56,868 nt of DNA from an uncultured Bacteroidota bacterium (GCA_913056185.1 CAJXLV010000023.1:1-56868); one strand, 5' to 3'. Positions 24,358-34,652 are shown, numbered from the stretch's first letter. Notes: generated by a model not told the origin, from the sequence alone. Made by a program: numbers and translations.

Positions 24358-27300
24358 TCGCTATCAGCCCACCCACCCGGTTCGCTTCGTCACGGCCACG
24401 AGCCTGTTCGACGGGCACGACGCGGCCATCAACATCATGCGCCGCATCCTGCAGCAGACGGGCGCAGAGGTGATCCACCTCGGCCACAACCGGTCGGTAA
24501 AGGAGATCGTGGACACCGCGATCCAGGAAGACGCGCAGGGCATCGCCGTGTCGAGCTACCAGGGGGGGCACATGGAGTACTTCAAGTACATGCACGACCT
24601 GTTGGAGGAGCGGGGGGCGGGGCACGTGCGCGTGTACGGCGGCGGCGGAGGGGTCATCGTGGCCGAGGAGAAAGAAGAGCTGGAGGACTACGGCATCGCC
24701 CATATCTACTCGCCGGACGAAGGGATGGATATGGGGCTCCAGGGGATGATCAACGACATGGTGGAGGCGTGCGACTTCCCGGTCGTGGACGCCGAGTTCC
24801 ACGTGCCGGACGACGTCCCGATGCGGGACCCGCGAACCGTGGCCCGCAACCTGACGCGGGTGGAGGCGCCGGAGCCGGAGAAGGCGGCGGTGGTGGTGGG
24901 AGCCAGACAAGAAGAGGGGGAGGCCCAGTCGGTCGAGGGTGCCCCTCGTGGCGATGGGAGTCCTGATTCAAGGGACGCTGGCACGTTGAACGTTGAACGT
25001 TCGAATGTCCCAACGCTCGGGATCACGGGGACCGGCGGGGCCGGGAAGTCGACGCTGACCGACGAGCTCGTGCGGCGGTTTCTGAACGACCACGAGGACC
25101 TGGAGCTGGCCGTGCTGTCGGTGGACCCGACGCGGCGGCGGACGGGCGGGGCGCTGCTGGGGGACCGCATCCGGATGAACGCGATCTACGGCCCGAATAC
25201 CGATCGCGTCTACATGCGGTCCTTCGCGACCCGAGAGGCGAACCGGACCACCACCGAGGCGCTGAAGGAGGCGATCGGGGTGTGCCAGGCGGCGGGCTAC
25301 GACCTGATTCTGGTGGAGACGGCGGGCATCGGACAGAGCGACACGGAGATCGTGGACCTCACGGACCTGACGCTCTACGTGATGACCCACGACTTCGGCG
25401 CGCCGACGCAGCTGGAAAAGATTGGCATGCTCGACCTGGCCGACTTCGTGGCGATCAACAAGTACGAGAAGCGGGGCTCGGAGGACGCCCTGCGCGACGT
25501 GCGGAAGCAGGTGCAGCGCAACCGCATGCGGTTCGATGAGGACCCCGAGGCGATGCCGGTCTACCCGACGATGGCGTCGCATTACGGCGATCCCGGCGTC
25601 ACGCGCCTCTACAAGGCGCTGCTCGATCGGCTGAACGCGGACTTCGAGTTTGGGCGGGAGTCACAGACCTACGACGAGGAGATCCCGGAGCCCGACCCGT
25701 CGGAGGTGGCCATCATCCCGCCGGACCGGCAGCGCTACCTCGGCGAGATCAAAGAGACCTGCGAGGAATATCGCGACTGGGTCGAGCAGCAAGTCGAGTA
25801 TGCCCGAAAGTGGGGAGAGGCGAAGGGGGCCCGCGCACAGGTCGAGGACTGGGCGCCGGAGGACCAGGAGCAGATTGCCGGCCGGCTCGACGAGATGGAG
25901 GCCCACTGGTGGGACAAGCTCGACAAGCGGTGCAAGGACATTCTGGAAAACTGGGACGACCTGGCCGAGGAGTACCGGCAGGAGGAATTTACCTATACGG
26001 TGCGGGGGCGCGACTTTACGGTGCCGCTCTACCGCGAGAGCCTGAGCGGCACCAAAATTCCGCGCGTCGCCCTTCCGAAGACCAAAGATCCGGGCGAGCG
26101 GCTTGAGTTTGCCCTGCTGGAGAACCTGCCGGGCTACTTTCCCTTCACGGCGGGCGTCTTTCCGTTTAAGCGGGAGGGCGAGATGCCCACGCGCCAGTTT
26201 GCGGGCGAGGGCTCGCCCGAACGCACGAACCGCCGCTTTCACCTCGTCTCGCAGGGGGACGAGGCGAACCGCCTCTCCACGGCCTTTGACAGCGTGACCC
26301 TCTACGGCCGCGACCCCGCCGAGCGCCCCGACATCTACGGCAAGGTCGGCAACGCGGGCGTCTCCATCTGCACGCTCGACGACATGAAGAAGCTCTTCTC
26401 GGGCTTCGACCTGTGCGACCGCAAGACGAGCGTGTCGATGACCATCAACGGCCCGGCGCCGATGCTGATGGCCATGTTCTTCAACGCGGCCATCGACCAG
26501 CAGGTGGAGAAATACCTGAAGGAGGAGGGGCGCTGGGACGAAGCCGAGACGGTCATCGACGAAAAGCTGGGCGACGATCGACCGGAGTACGTGCCGTACG
26601 GACCGGACGGACGGGAGGACGAGCTGCCGGAGACGCACGACGGCAGCGGGCTGGGCCTGCTCGGGACGAGTGGGGAGGAGCTCGTGGAGTGGGGCGTGCT
26701 GGCGCGCGACGAGTACGAGGAAATCAAAGCGGAGACGCTCCACACGGTCCGGGGCACGGTGCAGGCCGACATCCTGAAGGAGGACCAGGCCCAAAACACC
26801 TGCATCTTCTCCACGGACTTCGCGCTGCGGCTCATGGGCGACATCCAGCAGTCCTTCATCGACTGGGACGTGCGCAACTACTACTCCGTCTCCATCTCCG
26901 GCTACCACATCGCCGAGGCCGGCGCCAACCCGATCACGCAGCTCGCCTTCACCCTGGCCAACGGCTTCACGTACGTGGAGTACTACCTGAGCCGCGGGAT
27001 GGACATCGACGACTTTGCCCAAAACCTCTCGTTCTTCTTCTCGAACGGGATGGACCCGGAGTACAGCGTCATTGGGCGGGTGGCGCGGCGCATCTGGGCG
27101 GTGGCGATGAAGGAGCTCTACGGCGCGAACGAGCGCAGCCAGAAGCTCAAGTACCACATCCAGACCTCCGGCCGCAGCCTGCACGCGGAGGAGATTCAGT
27201 TCAACGACATCCGCACCACGCTGCAGGCGCTCATGGCCGTCTACGACAACTGCAACTCGCTCCACACCAACGCCTACGACGAGGCGATCACGACGCCGAC

Positions 27301-27856
27301 GGAGGAGAGCGTGCGGCGCGCGATGGCGATTCAGCTCATCATCAACAAGGAGCTGGGCATGACGATGAACGAGAACCCACTTCAGGGCTCCCACATCATT
27401 GAGGAGCTGACGGACCTGGTAGAGGAGGCGGTGCTGCACGAGTTCGAGCGCCTCAACAACCGCGGCGGCGTGCTGGGGGCAATGGAATCGATGTACCAGC
27501 GCGGCAAGATCCAGCAGGAGTCGATGAAGTACGAAGAGCAGAAGCACTCGGGCGAGAAACCAGTCGTGGGTGTCAACACCTTCACGCGGGACGAGGACGA
27601 CGACGCGCCGGAGGACGAGGCGGTCGACCTCATGCGCTCGTCCGACGACGAGAAGCAGCACCAGCTCCACAACCTGAAGGCATTCCAGGAGCGCTACGCC
27701 GACAAGAACGACGCTGCGATCGCCGAACTGAAAGAGACGGCGCGCGACGGCGAGAACACGTTCGAGGTGCTGATGGAGGCGGTCAAGTACTGCTCCCTCG
27801 GGCAGATCACCGAGGCCCTGTTTGAGGTGGGCGGGGAGTACCGGCGGAATATGTGA
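24347..27856 (+). CDS. icmF: Fused isobutyryl-CoA mutase (B12 domain, MeaB-like GTPase, mutase)
   Basis: A 1169-residue single-chain acyl-CoA mutase with its own chaperone. Order: B12-binding domain (about 10-145; [11 protein letters not shown], then SSYQGGH), a linker (about 155-222), a MeaB-type G3E GTPase with P-loop [10 protein letters not shown] (about 226-235) and [10 protein letters not shown], then the large mutase domain to the end ([19 protein letters not shown]). This arrangement defines IcmF, which interconverts isobutyryl- and butyryl-CoA and sometimes other branched acyl-CoAs; the GTPase loads and protects cobalamin. The linker carries a heptamer repeat at DNA level. Exact substrate cannot be fixed by eye. 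ATG start; the gene stands alone. Confidence 0.92.
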   Translation: MDVDRYQPTHPVRFVTATSLFDGHDAAINIMRRILQQTGAEVIHLGHNRSVKEIVDTAIQEDAQGIAVSSYQGGHMEYFKYMHDLLEERGAGHVRVYGGGGGVIVAEEKEELEDYGIAHIYSPDEGMDMGLQGMINDMVEACDFPVVDAEFHVPDDVPMRDPRTVARNLTRVEAPEPEKAAVVVGARQEEGEAQSVEGAPRGDGSPDSRDAGTLNVERSNVPTLGITGTGGAGKSTLTDELVRRFLNDHEDLELAVLSVDPTRRRTGGALLGDRIRMNAIYGPNTDRVYMRSFATREANRTTTEALKEAIGVCQAAGYDLILVETAGIGQSDTEIVDLTDLTLYVMTHDFGAPTQLEKIGMLDLADFVAINKYEKRGSEDALRDVRKQVQRNRMRFDEDPEAMPVYPTMASHYGDPGVTRLYKALLDRLNADFEFGRESQTYDEEIPEPDPSEVAIIPPDRQRYLGEIKETCEEYRDWVEQQVEYARKWGEAKGARAQVEDWAPEDQEQIAGRLDEMEAHWWDKLDKRCKDILENWDDLAEEYRQEEFTYTVRGRDFTVPLYRESLSGTKIPRVALPKTKDPGERLEFALLENLPGYFPFTAGVFPFKREGEMPTRQFAGEGSPERTNRRFHLVSQGDEANRLSTAFDSVTLYGRDPAERPDIYGKVGNAGVSICTLDDMKKLFSGFDLCDRKTSVSMTINGPAPMLMAMFFNAAIDQQVEKYLKEEGRWDEAETVIDEKLGDDRPEYVPYGPDGREDELPETHDGSGLGLLGTSGEELVEWGVLARDEYEEIKAETLHTVRGTVQADILKEDQAQNTCIFSTDFALRLMGDIQQSFIDWDVRNYYSVSISGYHIAEAGANPITQLAFTLANGFTYVEYYLSRGMDIDDFAQNLSFFFSNGMDPEYSVIGRVARRIWAVAMKELYGANERSQKLKYHIQTSGRSLHAEEIQFNDIRTTLQALMAVYDNCNSLHTNAYDEAITTPTEESVRRAMAIQLIINKELGMTMNENPLQGSHIIEELTDLVEEAVLHEFERLNNRGGVLGAMESMYQRGKIQQESMKYEEQKHSGEKPVVGVNTFTRDEDDDAPEDEAVDLMRSSDDEKQHQLHNLKAFQERYADKNDAAIAELKETARDGENTFEVLMEAVKYCSLGQITEALFEVGGEYRRNM
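24984..25005. repeat. Heptamer repeat inside the icmF linker
   Basis: CGTTGAA twice, then CGTTCGAA, in direct succession within the coding sequence of the variable linker between the B12 and GTPase domains, encoding about LNVERSN. The period of 7 is not a multiple of three, so copy-number change would shift the frame unless compensated. Confidence 0.75.
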
Positions 27857-27928
27857 CCGGTCTGGGGCCCAGGCGGCCGCACGGCGCAGGAGGCTGTCGG
27901 CGACCGTGTCCAGAGGGGATTGGCCTCC

Positions 27929-27945
27929 GTGTCCCGGTCGGACAC
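27929..27945. terminator. Small hairpin between convergent icmF and nemA
   Basis: GTGTCC/GGACAC, 6-bp stem with a 5-base loop, lies in the 104-base gap between the two convergent stops. There is no T run on either strand, so terminator function is a guess. Confidence 0.25.
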
Positions 27946-27960
27946 TGGGCACCAGGGCGT

Positions 27961-29112
27961 TTAGCCGCGGGCCTCGAGGTTGGCGAGGGAGTCCAGCGTG
28001 TCGAATGCCATCCCGTTCTGGAGCTCCTCCCAGGTGGGGTAGTCCGTGTAGCCGTGCTCGTCGCCGTTGTAGAAGGTGTCCTCGTCGGGCACATTGATCG
28101 GCAGGCCCTCTTGCAGGCGGCGAGGCAGGTCGGGGTTGGCGAGGAAGGCGCGCCCGAATGCGACGAGGTCCGCGTACCCGCGCTCGATAGCGTCGGTGGC
28201 CGTGTCGGTGTCGTAGTTGCCGTTGACGACGAGGGCCCCGTCGAACGCCGTCCGGATTGCGCCGAAGACATCGGCCGCGTCTCCGTCGCCGGCCACGGGC
28301 GGTTTGGGGGCGTCCGGCTCCACCAGGTGGACATAGGCGAGGTCGTGGTCGTTGGCGGTCGCCGCCGCCCCGCGGAAGGTGGCCTCCGGCGTGTCGTCGT
28401 AGATGCCGTGAATGGGGGCGAGGGGCGAGAGGCGGACGCCCACCCGGTCCGACGTCCACACGTCCGTCACGGCGGCCATCACCTCACGCAGAAAGCGCAG
28501 GCGGTTGTCGAGCGAGCCGCCGTAGCGATCAGTGCGGTCGTTGGTGCCGGAGCGAAGGAATTGATCGATGAGGTACCCATTCGCACCGTGAATTTCTACG
28601 CCGTCGAACCCGGCCCGTCGGGCATTTTCGGCGCCCCGGCGGTACTGCGCCACCACCTCGGGCACTTCCTCCGTCTCCAGGGCGCGCGGCGTCTCGAAGG
28701 GGACCATCTCAAGGTTGGGGGTAAGAACTTGTCCCTCGGGCGCAATCGCGGACGGGGCCACCGGCTTCTCGCCGTCGTGGTACAGAGAGTGCGAGATGCG
28801 CCCCACGTGCCAGAGCTGCAGGAAGATGCGCCCGCCGGCCTCGTGGACCGCGTCGGTCACTTTTTTCCAGCCCTCGACCTGTTCGTCGGAATGGATGCCG
28901 GGTGTGCGCGGGTAGCCCTGGCCCTTCGGCGCCACCTGGGTGGCCTCACTCACGATGAAGGCGGCATCGGCGCGCTGCCGGTAGTACGTGGCATTCATCT
29001 CGGTGGGCACGTTGCCCGCCGCCGCCCGGTTGCGGGTGAGCGGCGCCATCGCCACGCGGTGCGGGAGGGGAAGGGGGCCGAGGTCCACGTCGTCGAAGAG
29101 GGAAGAAGCCAC
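27961..29112 (-). CDS. nemA: Old Yellow Enzyme family alkene reductase
   Basis: A 383-residue FMN-dependent ene-reductase of the NemA/YqjM-like group, which reduces activated C=C bonds with NAD(P)H. Visible parts: VAMAPLTRNRA (about 22-32), GRIFLQLWHVGRISH (FMN binding), EIHGANGYLIDQFLR with the substrate-binding His and Asn, DRYGGSLDNRLRF, and the C-terminal VAFGRAFLANPDLPRRL. The start is taken at a GTG giving VASSLFDDVDLG; the frame is open further upstream but has no homology there. It is divergent from an MDR oxidoreductase across a 290-base region with a palindrome. Confidence 0.88.
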   Translation of the reverse strand: MASSLFDDVDLGPLPLPHRVAMAPLTRNRAAAGNVPTEMNATYYRQRADAAFIVSEATQVAPKGQGYPRTPGIHSDEQVEGWKKVTDAVHEAGGRIFLQLWHVGRISHSLYHDGEKPVAPSAIAPEGQVLTPNLEMVPFETPRALETEEVPEVVAQYRRGAENARRAGFDGVEIHGANGYLIDQFLRSGTNDRTDRYGGSLDNRLRFLREVMAAVTDVWTSDRVGVRLSPLAPIHGIYDDTPEATFRGAAATANDHDLAYVHLVEPDAPKPPVAGDGDAADVFGAIRTAFDGALVVNGNYDTDTATDAIERGYADLVAFGRAFLANPDLPRRLQEGLPINVPDEDTFYNGDEHGYTDYPTWEELQNGMAFDTLDSLANLEARG

Positions 29113-29173
29113 GAGGAGAAGAAGGTTGGTGCATGTGAGTGTAATATCGAGGACCTGTACTCCAATTTTGAAA

Positions 29174-29193
29174 CGCACGTTCCAGTTCGTGCG
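29174..29193. promoter_or_regulatory. Inverted repeat in the nemA/MDR divergent region
   Basis: CGCACG and CGTGCG flank an 8-base centre containing TTCCAG. It shares the TTCCAG core with the stronger palindrome 60 bases further on and might be a second site for the same regulator. Weak evidence. Confidence 0.3.
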
Positions 29194-29234
29194 GGCGATT
29201 TCGCAGGGTCTCCGCATGGACAAAGATGTAGTCA

Positions 29235-29256
29235 ATCTGGAACGATTATTCCAGAT
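29235..29256. promoter_or_regulatory. 22-bp palindrome, putative operator
   Basis: Perfect 8-bp arms ATCTGGAA and TTCCAGAT separated by six bases lie between the divergent oxidoreductase genes, about 125 bases from the nemA start and 147 from the MDR start. The size and symmetry suit a dimeric repressor such as a TetR, MarR or HxlR protein. No regulator gene adjoins it, so the protein would be encoded elsewhere. Confidence 0.55.
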
Positions 29257-29402
29257 GTTCTTCATTGCGTGTGTCATTGTAGTCAAAATCCTAATTGTGC
29301 CCCGTTCAGTATCTGCGCCGAGCGGCGTGGGCCGGACGGTGCCGCGATGGGTTTCCGCTTCGCCCGCAGTCGGCTTTCCCCCTCACAGGTACAGTTTCCC
29401 GT

Positions 29403-30425
29403 ATGAATGCCGTTGAACTCGATCCCACCGGCGACGCCTTCGACGCCCTGGAGCCCACGGAGCGTCCGCGCCCGACGCCCGGCCCGGGGCAGGTGCGCGT
29501 GCGACTCCGGGCCGCGTCCATCAACTACCGGGACCTGTCAATTGCCTGGGGGACGTATCCGGCCCAGCAGGACGCGCCCGTCATCCCGCTCTCAGACGGG
29601 GCCGGAATCGTGGAGGCCGTAGGGGAGGGCGTGACGCACTTCGACGAGGGCGATCGGGTGGTGAACACCTTTTCGCAGGTCCCGCCCGAGGCTCCGCCCT
29701 CGGCCCCCCGGCAGGCCCTCGGCGCTCCGCTCGACGGCACCCTGTCGGAGTTCCAGGTCTTCCACGAAAGCGGTCTCCTGCCCGTGCCGGACTCCCTGTC
29801 TTTCGAGGAGGCCGCCACGTTGCCGTGCGCGGCCCACACGGCCTGGCACGCCCTCTTTGGGGCGGGCACGCCCGTTCAGCCCGGTCAGACGGTTCTGATG
29901 CTGGGGACGGGCGGGGTGTCCATCTTTGCCCTCCAGTTTGCCAGGGCGGCCGGCGCCCGTACGTTCATCACCTCGTCGAGCGACGACAAGCTGGAGCGTG
30001 CCCGTGCCCTCGGGGCCGACGAGACCATCAACTACGAGCGCACGCCCGACTGGCACGAGCCCGTTCTGGAGCGGACCAACGGGGAGGGGGCGGACTGCGT
30101 GGTGGAGGTGGGAGGTACCGGCACGCTGGGCCGCTCCTTCCAGGCCGTTGCGCCGGAGGGCAAGATTGGACTGATCGGGGTGCTCACCGATGCGGACGAG
30201 AACCCGAACCCGCAAATGCTCATGCAGCGCCGGGGGCACCTCCACGGCATCTATGTTGGGTCGATCGACCACCCGCGGGATTCGTTTGCGGCCATGAACG
30301 CCGCGATTGCGGCCAACGACATCCGGCCGGTCGTGGACCGAACCTTCGCGATGGAGGCGGCGCAGGAGGCGTATCAGTATCAGGCCGATCAGGCTCACTT
30401 TGGAAAGGTCGTCATTTCGATTTAG
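29403..30425 (+). CDS. MDR-family NAD(P)-dependent alcohol dehydrogenase/quinone reductase-like
   Basis: A 340-residue medium-chain dehydrogenase/reductase. The N-terminal GroES-like domain has INYRDL and PLSDGAGIVEAVGEGV; the Rossmann domain has LMLGTGGVSIFALQFARAAGA, and the C terminus ends HFGKVVISI. The structural and catalytic zinc cysteines of true alcohol dehydrogenases are absent, so it resembles zinc-independent quinone or enone reductases. ATG start. Divergent from an ene-reductase gene, which suggests shared control and related substrates. Confidence 0.85.
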   Translation: MNAVELDPTGDAFDALEPTERPRPTPGPGQVRVRLRAASINYRDLSIAWGTYPAQQDAPVIPLSDGAGIVEAVGEGVTHFDEGDRVVNTFSQVPPEAPPSAPRQALGAPLDGTLSEFQVFHESGLLPVPDSLSFEEAATLPCAAHTAWHALFGAGTPVQPGQTVLMLGTGGVSIFALQFARAAGARTFITSSSDDKLERARALGADETINYERTPDWHEPVLERTNGEGADCVVEVGGTGTLGRSFQAVAPEGKIGLIGVLTDADENPNPQMLMQRRGHLHGIYVGSIDHPRDSFAAMNAAIAANDIRPVVDRTFAMEAAQEAYQYQADQAHFGKVVISI

Positions 30426-30563
30426 GACCCGATGGCGGACAGAACGGGGGCACGCTGGTGTTTGAGGATCGTTGCGGACGAAGGCATCGGCGGGGCAACG
30501 AAGCACTGGGGGGAACGTATCTTGGGTTGATAGACGTTGCCCCGTGGATCCCGCCAGCATGCC

Positions 30564-32402
30564 GTGTTTGACCCTCAGCCCCTCGCCCGCCCGGGAACCG
30601 TTCTGCTCGACTCGGCCCGCCCCGACGCCGAGAACCGGTGGAGCTGGGTGTTCACCGCCCCGAAGCGCGTCCACACCGCGGCGACCGCGGCGGACGTGAA
30701 AGGGCTGGTCGAAACGCTCCAGCAGGAAACGGCCCGCGGCCACTACGTTGCGGGGTATCTCTCGTACGAGGCCGGCTACCCGTTTGTGGGCCTCGACGTG
30801 CCGGAGCGGGCCCGTCAGCCCCTGGCGTGGTTTGGGGTCTACGATGCGCCGTGCCGCCTCGCGCCGGTGGACGTGGAGGCGGGCCTGAACGCCCTCGACG
30901 GGCGTCCTGCCGTGGAGGACCTTCGGCTCGGCGTCGCGGAGTCGGACTACATCGAGGACATTCGGGCGGTCCGGCGCCAGATCGGAAAGGGGAACGTGTA
31001 TCAGATCAACTACACGGCGCCGCTCCGCTTTCGCCTGGAGGGCGACCCGCGGGGCCTCTACCGTCGCCTGCGGGCCCGTCAGCGCGTCCCGTACGCCGCG
31101 TACCTGCACTGCGGCGACCGACAGATCCTGTCCCTGTCGCCGGAGCTGTTCCTGCGGCGCGAGGGCGACCGTGTGATCACACGGCCCATGAAGGGCACCA
31201 TCCGGCGGGGGCGCACCCTGGACGAGGACCAGGCCCTGCAGGACGAGCTTGCCGCCGATCCGAAAAACCGGGCGGAGAACCTGATGATTGTCGACCTCCT
31301 CCGCAACGACCTCTCGGTCTGCTGCCGGCCCGGCTCGGTGACGGTGCCGTCGCTCTACGAGACGGAGCCGTACCAGAGTGTCACCCAGATGACCTCGACG
31401 GTGGAGGGGCAGTTGCGGGAGGACGCCGGGCTGGCCGATCTGCTCCGCGCCCTCTTTCCGTGCGGCTCCATCACCGGGGCCCCCAAGCGCCGCGCCATGC
31501 GCATCATCCGTGCCCTGGAGCGCGCCCCGCGCGGCGTCTACTGTGGCGCCATCGGCATGGCCGGGCCGGACGGCACCGCCGTCTTCAATGTGCCCATTCG
31601 CACGGCGGTGGTCGAGGGCGACGCAGGTACAATGGGCATCGGGAGCGGCGTCGTGTGGGACTCCGATCCGGCCGACGAATACGACGAGTGCGCGCTGAAG
31701 GGCGCCTTCCTGACGACGCCCCGCTCCGCCCAATCGTCTACGGCCCCGCCCGACGACGACCTGAAGCTCATCGAAACGATGCGCACCGACGGGGCACGAA
31801 TCGCTCTCCTCGACCGGCACGTGGAGCGCCTGTCGCAGTCCGCCGCGTATTTTTCGTTTCCGTTCGACGAGGCGCGCTTCCGGCGGCGGGTCCGGCGCGC
31901 CGTGTCTGGTGCCGGCGGGCCCTGCAAGGTGCGGGCCACGCTGGACCGGTGGGGGCGCATTTCGGTCACGGCTTCTCCTGTAGAGACGCCCCCCGACGCG
32001 CCGTGGCAGGTGAGGGTGGCCGAGGCGCGCATTGACGCCACCGACTCGTTGTTCTACCACAAGACCACCCACCGGCACGTATACGAGCAGGCGCTGGCAC
32101 GGGCCCGCCGCGCAGGGTTCGACGAGGCGATTTTGCTGAACGAGGCGGGCGAGGTGACAGAGGGGTGCTACACCAATGTCTTCGTGCGGAAGGGAGAGTC
32201 GCTACTCACGCCACCGGTCGAGTCGGGACTCCTGGGCGGGGTGTATCGAGAGCATGTGTTGGAGACAGAGCCGGCGGCCAGAGAGCAGGTGCTGACCCTC
32301 GACGACCTGCGAACCGCCGACCAGGTCTACTGCTGCAACGGCGTTCGGGGGTGGTGCGAGGCGGTGCTCCACGAGCCGTCGCTCGTCGGCTCAGAAAGTT
32401 GA
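30564..32402 (+). CDS. pabBC: Fused aminodeoxychorismate synthase component I and aminodeoxychorismate lyase (PabB-PabC)
   Basis: A 612-residue fusion for p-aminobenzoate, the folate precursor. The N-terminal chorismate-binding domain (about 100-390) contains RPMKGTIRRG; the lysine in this motif separates PabB from TrpE. It also contains AENLMIVDLLRND and CGSITGAPKRRAM. The C-terminal domain (about 410-600) is a PLP class IV lyase with the PLP lysine in FYHKTTHRH and EAILLNEAGEVTEGCYTNVF. GTG start chosen; a TTG nine codons upstream is possible. No glutaminase (PabA) is fused or adjacent, so it may use the TrpG encoded at the other end of the window. Confidence 0.92.
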   Translation: MFDPQPLARPGTVLLDSARPDAENRWSWVFTAPKRVHTAATAADVKGLVETLQQETARGHYVAGYLSYEAGYPFVGLDVPERARQPLAWFGVYDAPCRLAPVDVEAGLNALDGRPAVEDLRLGVAESDYIEDIRAVRRQIGKGNVYQINYTAPLRFRLEGDPRGLYRRLRARQRVPYAAYLHCGDRQILSLSPELFLRREGDRVITRPMKGTIRRGRTLDEDQALQDELAADPKNRAENLMIVDLLRNDLSVCCRPGSVTVPSLYETEPYQSVTQMTSTVEGQLREDAGLADLLRALFPCGSITGAPKRRAMRIIRALERAPRGVYCGAIGMAGPDGTAVFNVPIRTAVVEGDAGTMGIGSGVVWDSDPADEYDECALKGAFLTTPRSAQSSTAPPDDDLKLIETMRTDGARIALLDRHVERLSQSAAYFSFPFDEARFRRRVRRAVSGAGGPCKVRATLDRWGRISVTASPVETPPDAPWQVRVAEARIDATDSLFYHKTTHRHVYEQALARARRAGFDEAILLNEAGEVTEGCYTNVFVRKGESLLTPPVESGLLGGVYREHVLETEPAAREQVLTLDDLRTADQVYCCNGVRGWCEAVLHEPSLVGSES

Positions 32403-32573
32403 AATTTCTCCCCCGGATTCGTACTCTGATTTTCCCATTAGGAGCACGCGCAACGAACCAGCGCCACGGGTGTAAGCCCTTTCACCTCATTCGCATTCAA
32501 GGGGCGAGGGACCTCTGCGCAACGTCCGCTCCCCGGGCCTCGACTCTTCTCCAGACGAAACTCCCGCTGCACC

Positions 32574-34565
32574 ATGGCCGATCACGATGCCACGATTGAA
32601 GCTCGCCTTTCCGACCAAGAGTACTTCCGCCCGCCGCCGTCGTTTGTGGGACAGGCCAACGTGTCCGATCCGGCGGTGTACGACCGGTTCGACAACTTCC
32701 CCGAGGGCTTTGAGGAGTACGCCGCACTGCTGGACTGGGATGAGCACTGGGACACGGTTTTTGATGGCTCAGAGCCGCCCTTCTTCGAGTGGTTCAAGGG
32801 AGGCACCCTCAACGCGTGTTACAACTGCGTCGACCGTCATCTGGACGAGCGGCCCAACCAGGCGGCCCTCATCTGGGAGGGCGAAGACGGCACGCAGCAG
32901 ACCCTTACCTACCGCGACCTTTACCGAGAAGTGAACAAAATGGCAGCGTCGCTGAAGGAGGTGGGCGTGGAGCCAGACGACGTAGTGACCCTTCACTTGC
33001 CCATGGTGCCGGCCCTGCCCATCACCATGCTGGCCTGCGCTCGCATCGGCGCGCCGCACTCGGTTGTTTTCGGCGGCTTTTCGGCGAGTGCCCTGGCCCA
33101 GCGCGTGGACGATGCCGACTCGGACGTGGTCGTGACCATCGACGGCTACTACCGCCGCGGCGACTTCATGCATCACAAGCAAAAGGCCGACACGGCGGTC
33201 GAAGAGGCCGACACCGGTGTGGAAACTGTTTTGGTGTGGGAGCGGCACGAGGGCCAGCTGCATCCCGACGCCGAGATCGAAGAAGGGCGCGACATACTCG
33301 TCTCAGAGCTCATGGTGGACAACCACCGTGCCCGCGTGGAGCCGGTTTCCCGAGACGCGGAAGATCCTCTCTTCCTGATGTACACGTCCGGCACCACCGG
33401 CCAGCCCAAAGGTGCCCAGCACCGTACAGGCGGCTACCTCAGCTACGTGGCGGGGACCTCGAAGTATGTGCTCGACATCAAGCCCGAGGACACCTACTGG
33501 TGTGCGGCCGACATTGGCTGGATTACGGGGCACTCGTACATCGTGTACGGCCCGCTTGCGCTGGGCACCACGAGCGTGATGCGCGAAGGCGCGCCGGACC
33601 ATCCTCACAAGGGCATCACCTGGGAGATTGCCGAGCGGCACGACGTGAGCATCTTCCACACCTCGCCTACGGCCGTTCGCATGTACATGAAATGGGGCGA
33701 AGAATACCCCGACGCCTATGACTTTGACTTTCGCCACATGACCACGGTCGGGGAGCCGATTCAGCCGGAGGCGTGGCTCTGGTACTACACCCACATCGGG
33801 GACGAAGAGGCGGTCATCGTGGACACGTGGTGGCAGACGGAGACCGGGGGGCACCTGATTACCAACCTTCCGGCCCTGAAGGACATGAAGCCGGGCTCCG
33901 CCGGCATTGAAGCGCCCGGCATCCAGCCGGCCCTCTACGACAACAACGGCACGCCCCTTGAGCCGGCAAGCGGGCGAGCGGGCAATCTCGTCATTGAGCG
34001 TCCGTGGCCCGGCATGCTCCAGACCGTCTACGGCGACGACCAGCGGTTCATCGACGAGTACTGGCGCCGCTTCTCGGACACCGACTCCGACGACTGGCGC
34101 GACTGGATCTACGAGGCCGGCGACGGGGCGGTCCACGAGGAGGATGGCTACTTTCGTGTTCTGGGACGGCTCGACGATGTGATGAACGTAGCGGGGCATC
34201 GCCTGGGCACGATGGAGCTGGAGTCGGCCGTGGCGCAGGTGCCGGCGGTGGCGGAGGCCGCTGTGGCAGCCCGGCAAGACGACCGAAAGGGGCACGTGCC
34301 CGATGTGTACGTGACGGTTCGCGAAGGGGTGCAGGCCTCCGACGAGGTGCGGCAGGAGATTGTGGCGGCCGTGGAGAACGAGATTGGGAAGTTTGCTCGC
34401 CCGGCGAACGTCATTTTCGTGGGGGATCTGCCGAAGACGCGTTCCGGCAAGATCATGCGCCGCCTTCTCGAAAACATCTCCAACGGCGAAGACCTTGGCA
34501 ACACTACCACGCTCCGCGACCCGAGCGTCCCCGAGCAAATTCGTCGTCAGATGCAAGAGGCGTGA
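32574..34565 (+). CDS. acs: Acetyl-CoA synthetase
   Basis: A 663-residue AMP-forming ligase that turns acetate, ATP and CoA into acetyl-CoA. The adenylation motif LMYTSGTTGQPKGAQHRTGGY, then DTWWQTETGGH with the tryptophan that limits the acyl pocket to acetate, and the C-terminal KTRSGKIMRR with the catalytic lysine subject to acetylation control in the family, are all present. The protein is strongly acidic, consistent with a halophile. It has a clear ATG and stands alone, 171 bases after pabBC. Confidence 0.95.
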   Translation: MADHDATIEARLSDQEYFRPPPSFVGQANVSDPAVYDRFDNFPEGFEEYAALLDWDEHWDTVFDGSEPPFFEWFKGGTLNACYNCVDRHLDERPNQAALIWEGEDGTQQTLTYRDLYREVNKMAASLKEVGVEPDDVVTLHLPMVPALPITMLACARIGAPHSVVFGGFSASALAQRVDDADSDVVVTIDGYYRRGDFMHHKQKADTAVEEADTGVETVLVWERHEGQLHPDAEIEEGRDILVSELMVDNHRARVEPVSRDAEDPLFLMYTSGTTGQPKGAQHRTGGYLSYVAGTSKYVLDIKPEDTYWCAADIGWITGHSYIVYGPLALGTTSVMREGAPDHPHKGITWEIAERHDVSIFHTSPTAVRMYMKWGEEYPDAYDFDFRHMTTVGEPIQPEAWLWYYTHIGDEEAVIVDTWWQTETGGHLITNLPALKDMKPGSAGIEAPGIQPALYDNNGTPLEPASGRAGNLVIERPWPGMLQTVYGDDQRFIDEYWRRFSDTDSDDWRDWIYEAGDGAVHEEDGYFRVLGRLDDVMNVAGHRLGTMELESAVAQVPAVAEAAVAARQDDRKGHVPDVYVTVREGVQASDEVRQEIVAAVENEIGKFARPANVIFVGDLPKTRSGKIMRRLLENISNGEDLGNTTTLRDPSVPEQIRRQMQEA

Positions 34566-34601
34566 GCACACGGGCCGGCGGCGGGGCTCGTCTTGTGTCC
34601 C

Positions 34602-34652
34602 CGCCTTCCCTGCTTCGCCTTCCCTGCTTCGCCTTCCCAATTCGCCTTCCCC
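34602..34652. repeat. 14-bp tandem repeat, nearly four units
   Basis: The unit CGCCTTCCCTGCTT occurs twice exactly, then as CGCCTTCCCAATT and a partial CGCCTTCCCC. It lies between the convergent acs and penicillin-acylase-like genes, overlapping neither. Confidence 0.9.

Noticed and set aside
25661-28459. Very long open frame on the minus strand opposite icmF (over 930 codons)
   Set aside because: It is antisense to the mutase and overlaps the end of nemA; the Leu/Val/Arg/His-rich product shows no family features.
29592-32078. Long minus-strand frame opposite the MDR and pabBC genes
   Set aside because: Both plus-strand genes are strongly supported; the antisense product is low complexity.
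34602-34652. CRISPR-like repeat between acs and the acylase-like gene
   Set aside because: The units are contiguous with no spacers and only 14 bp long; it is a simple tandem repeat.
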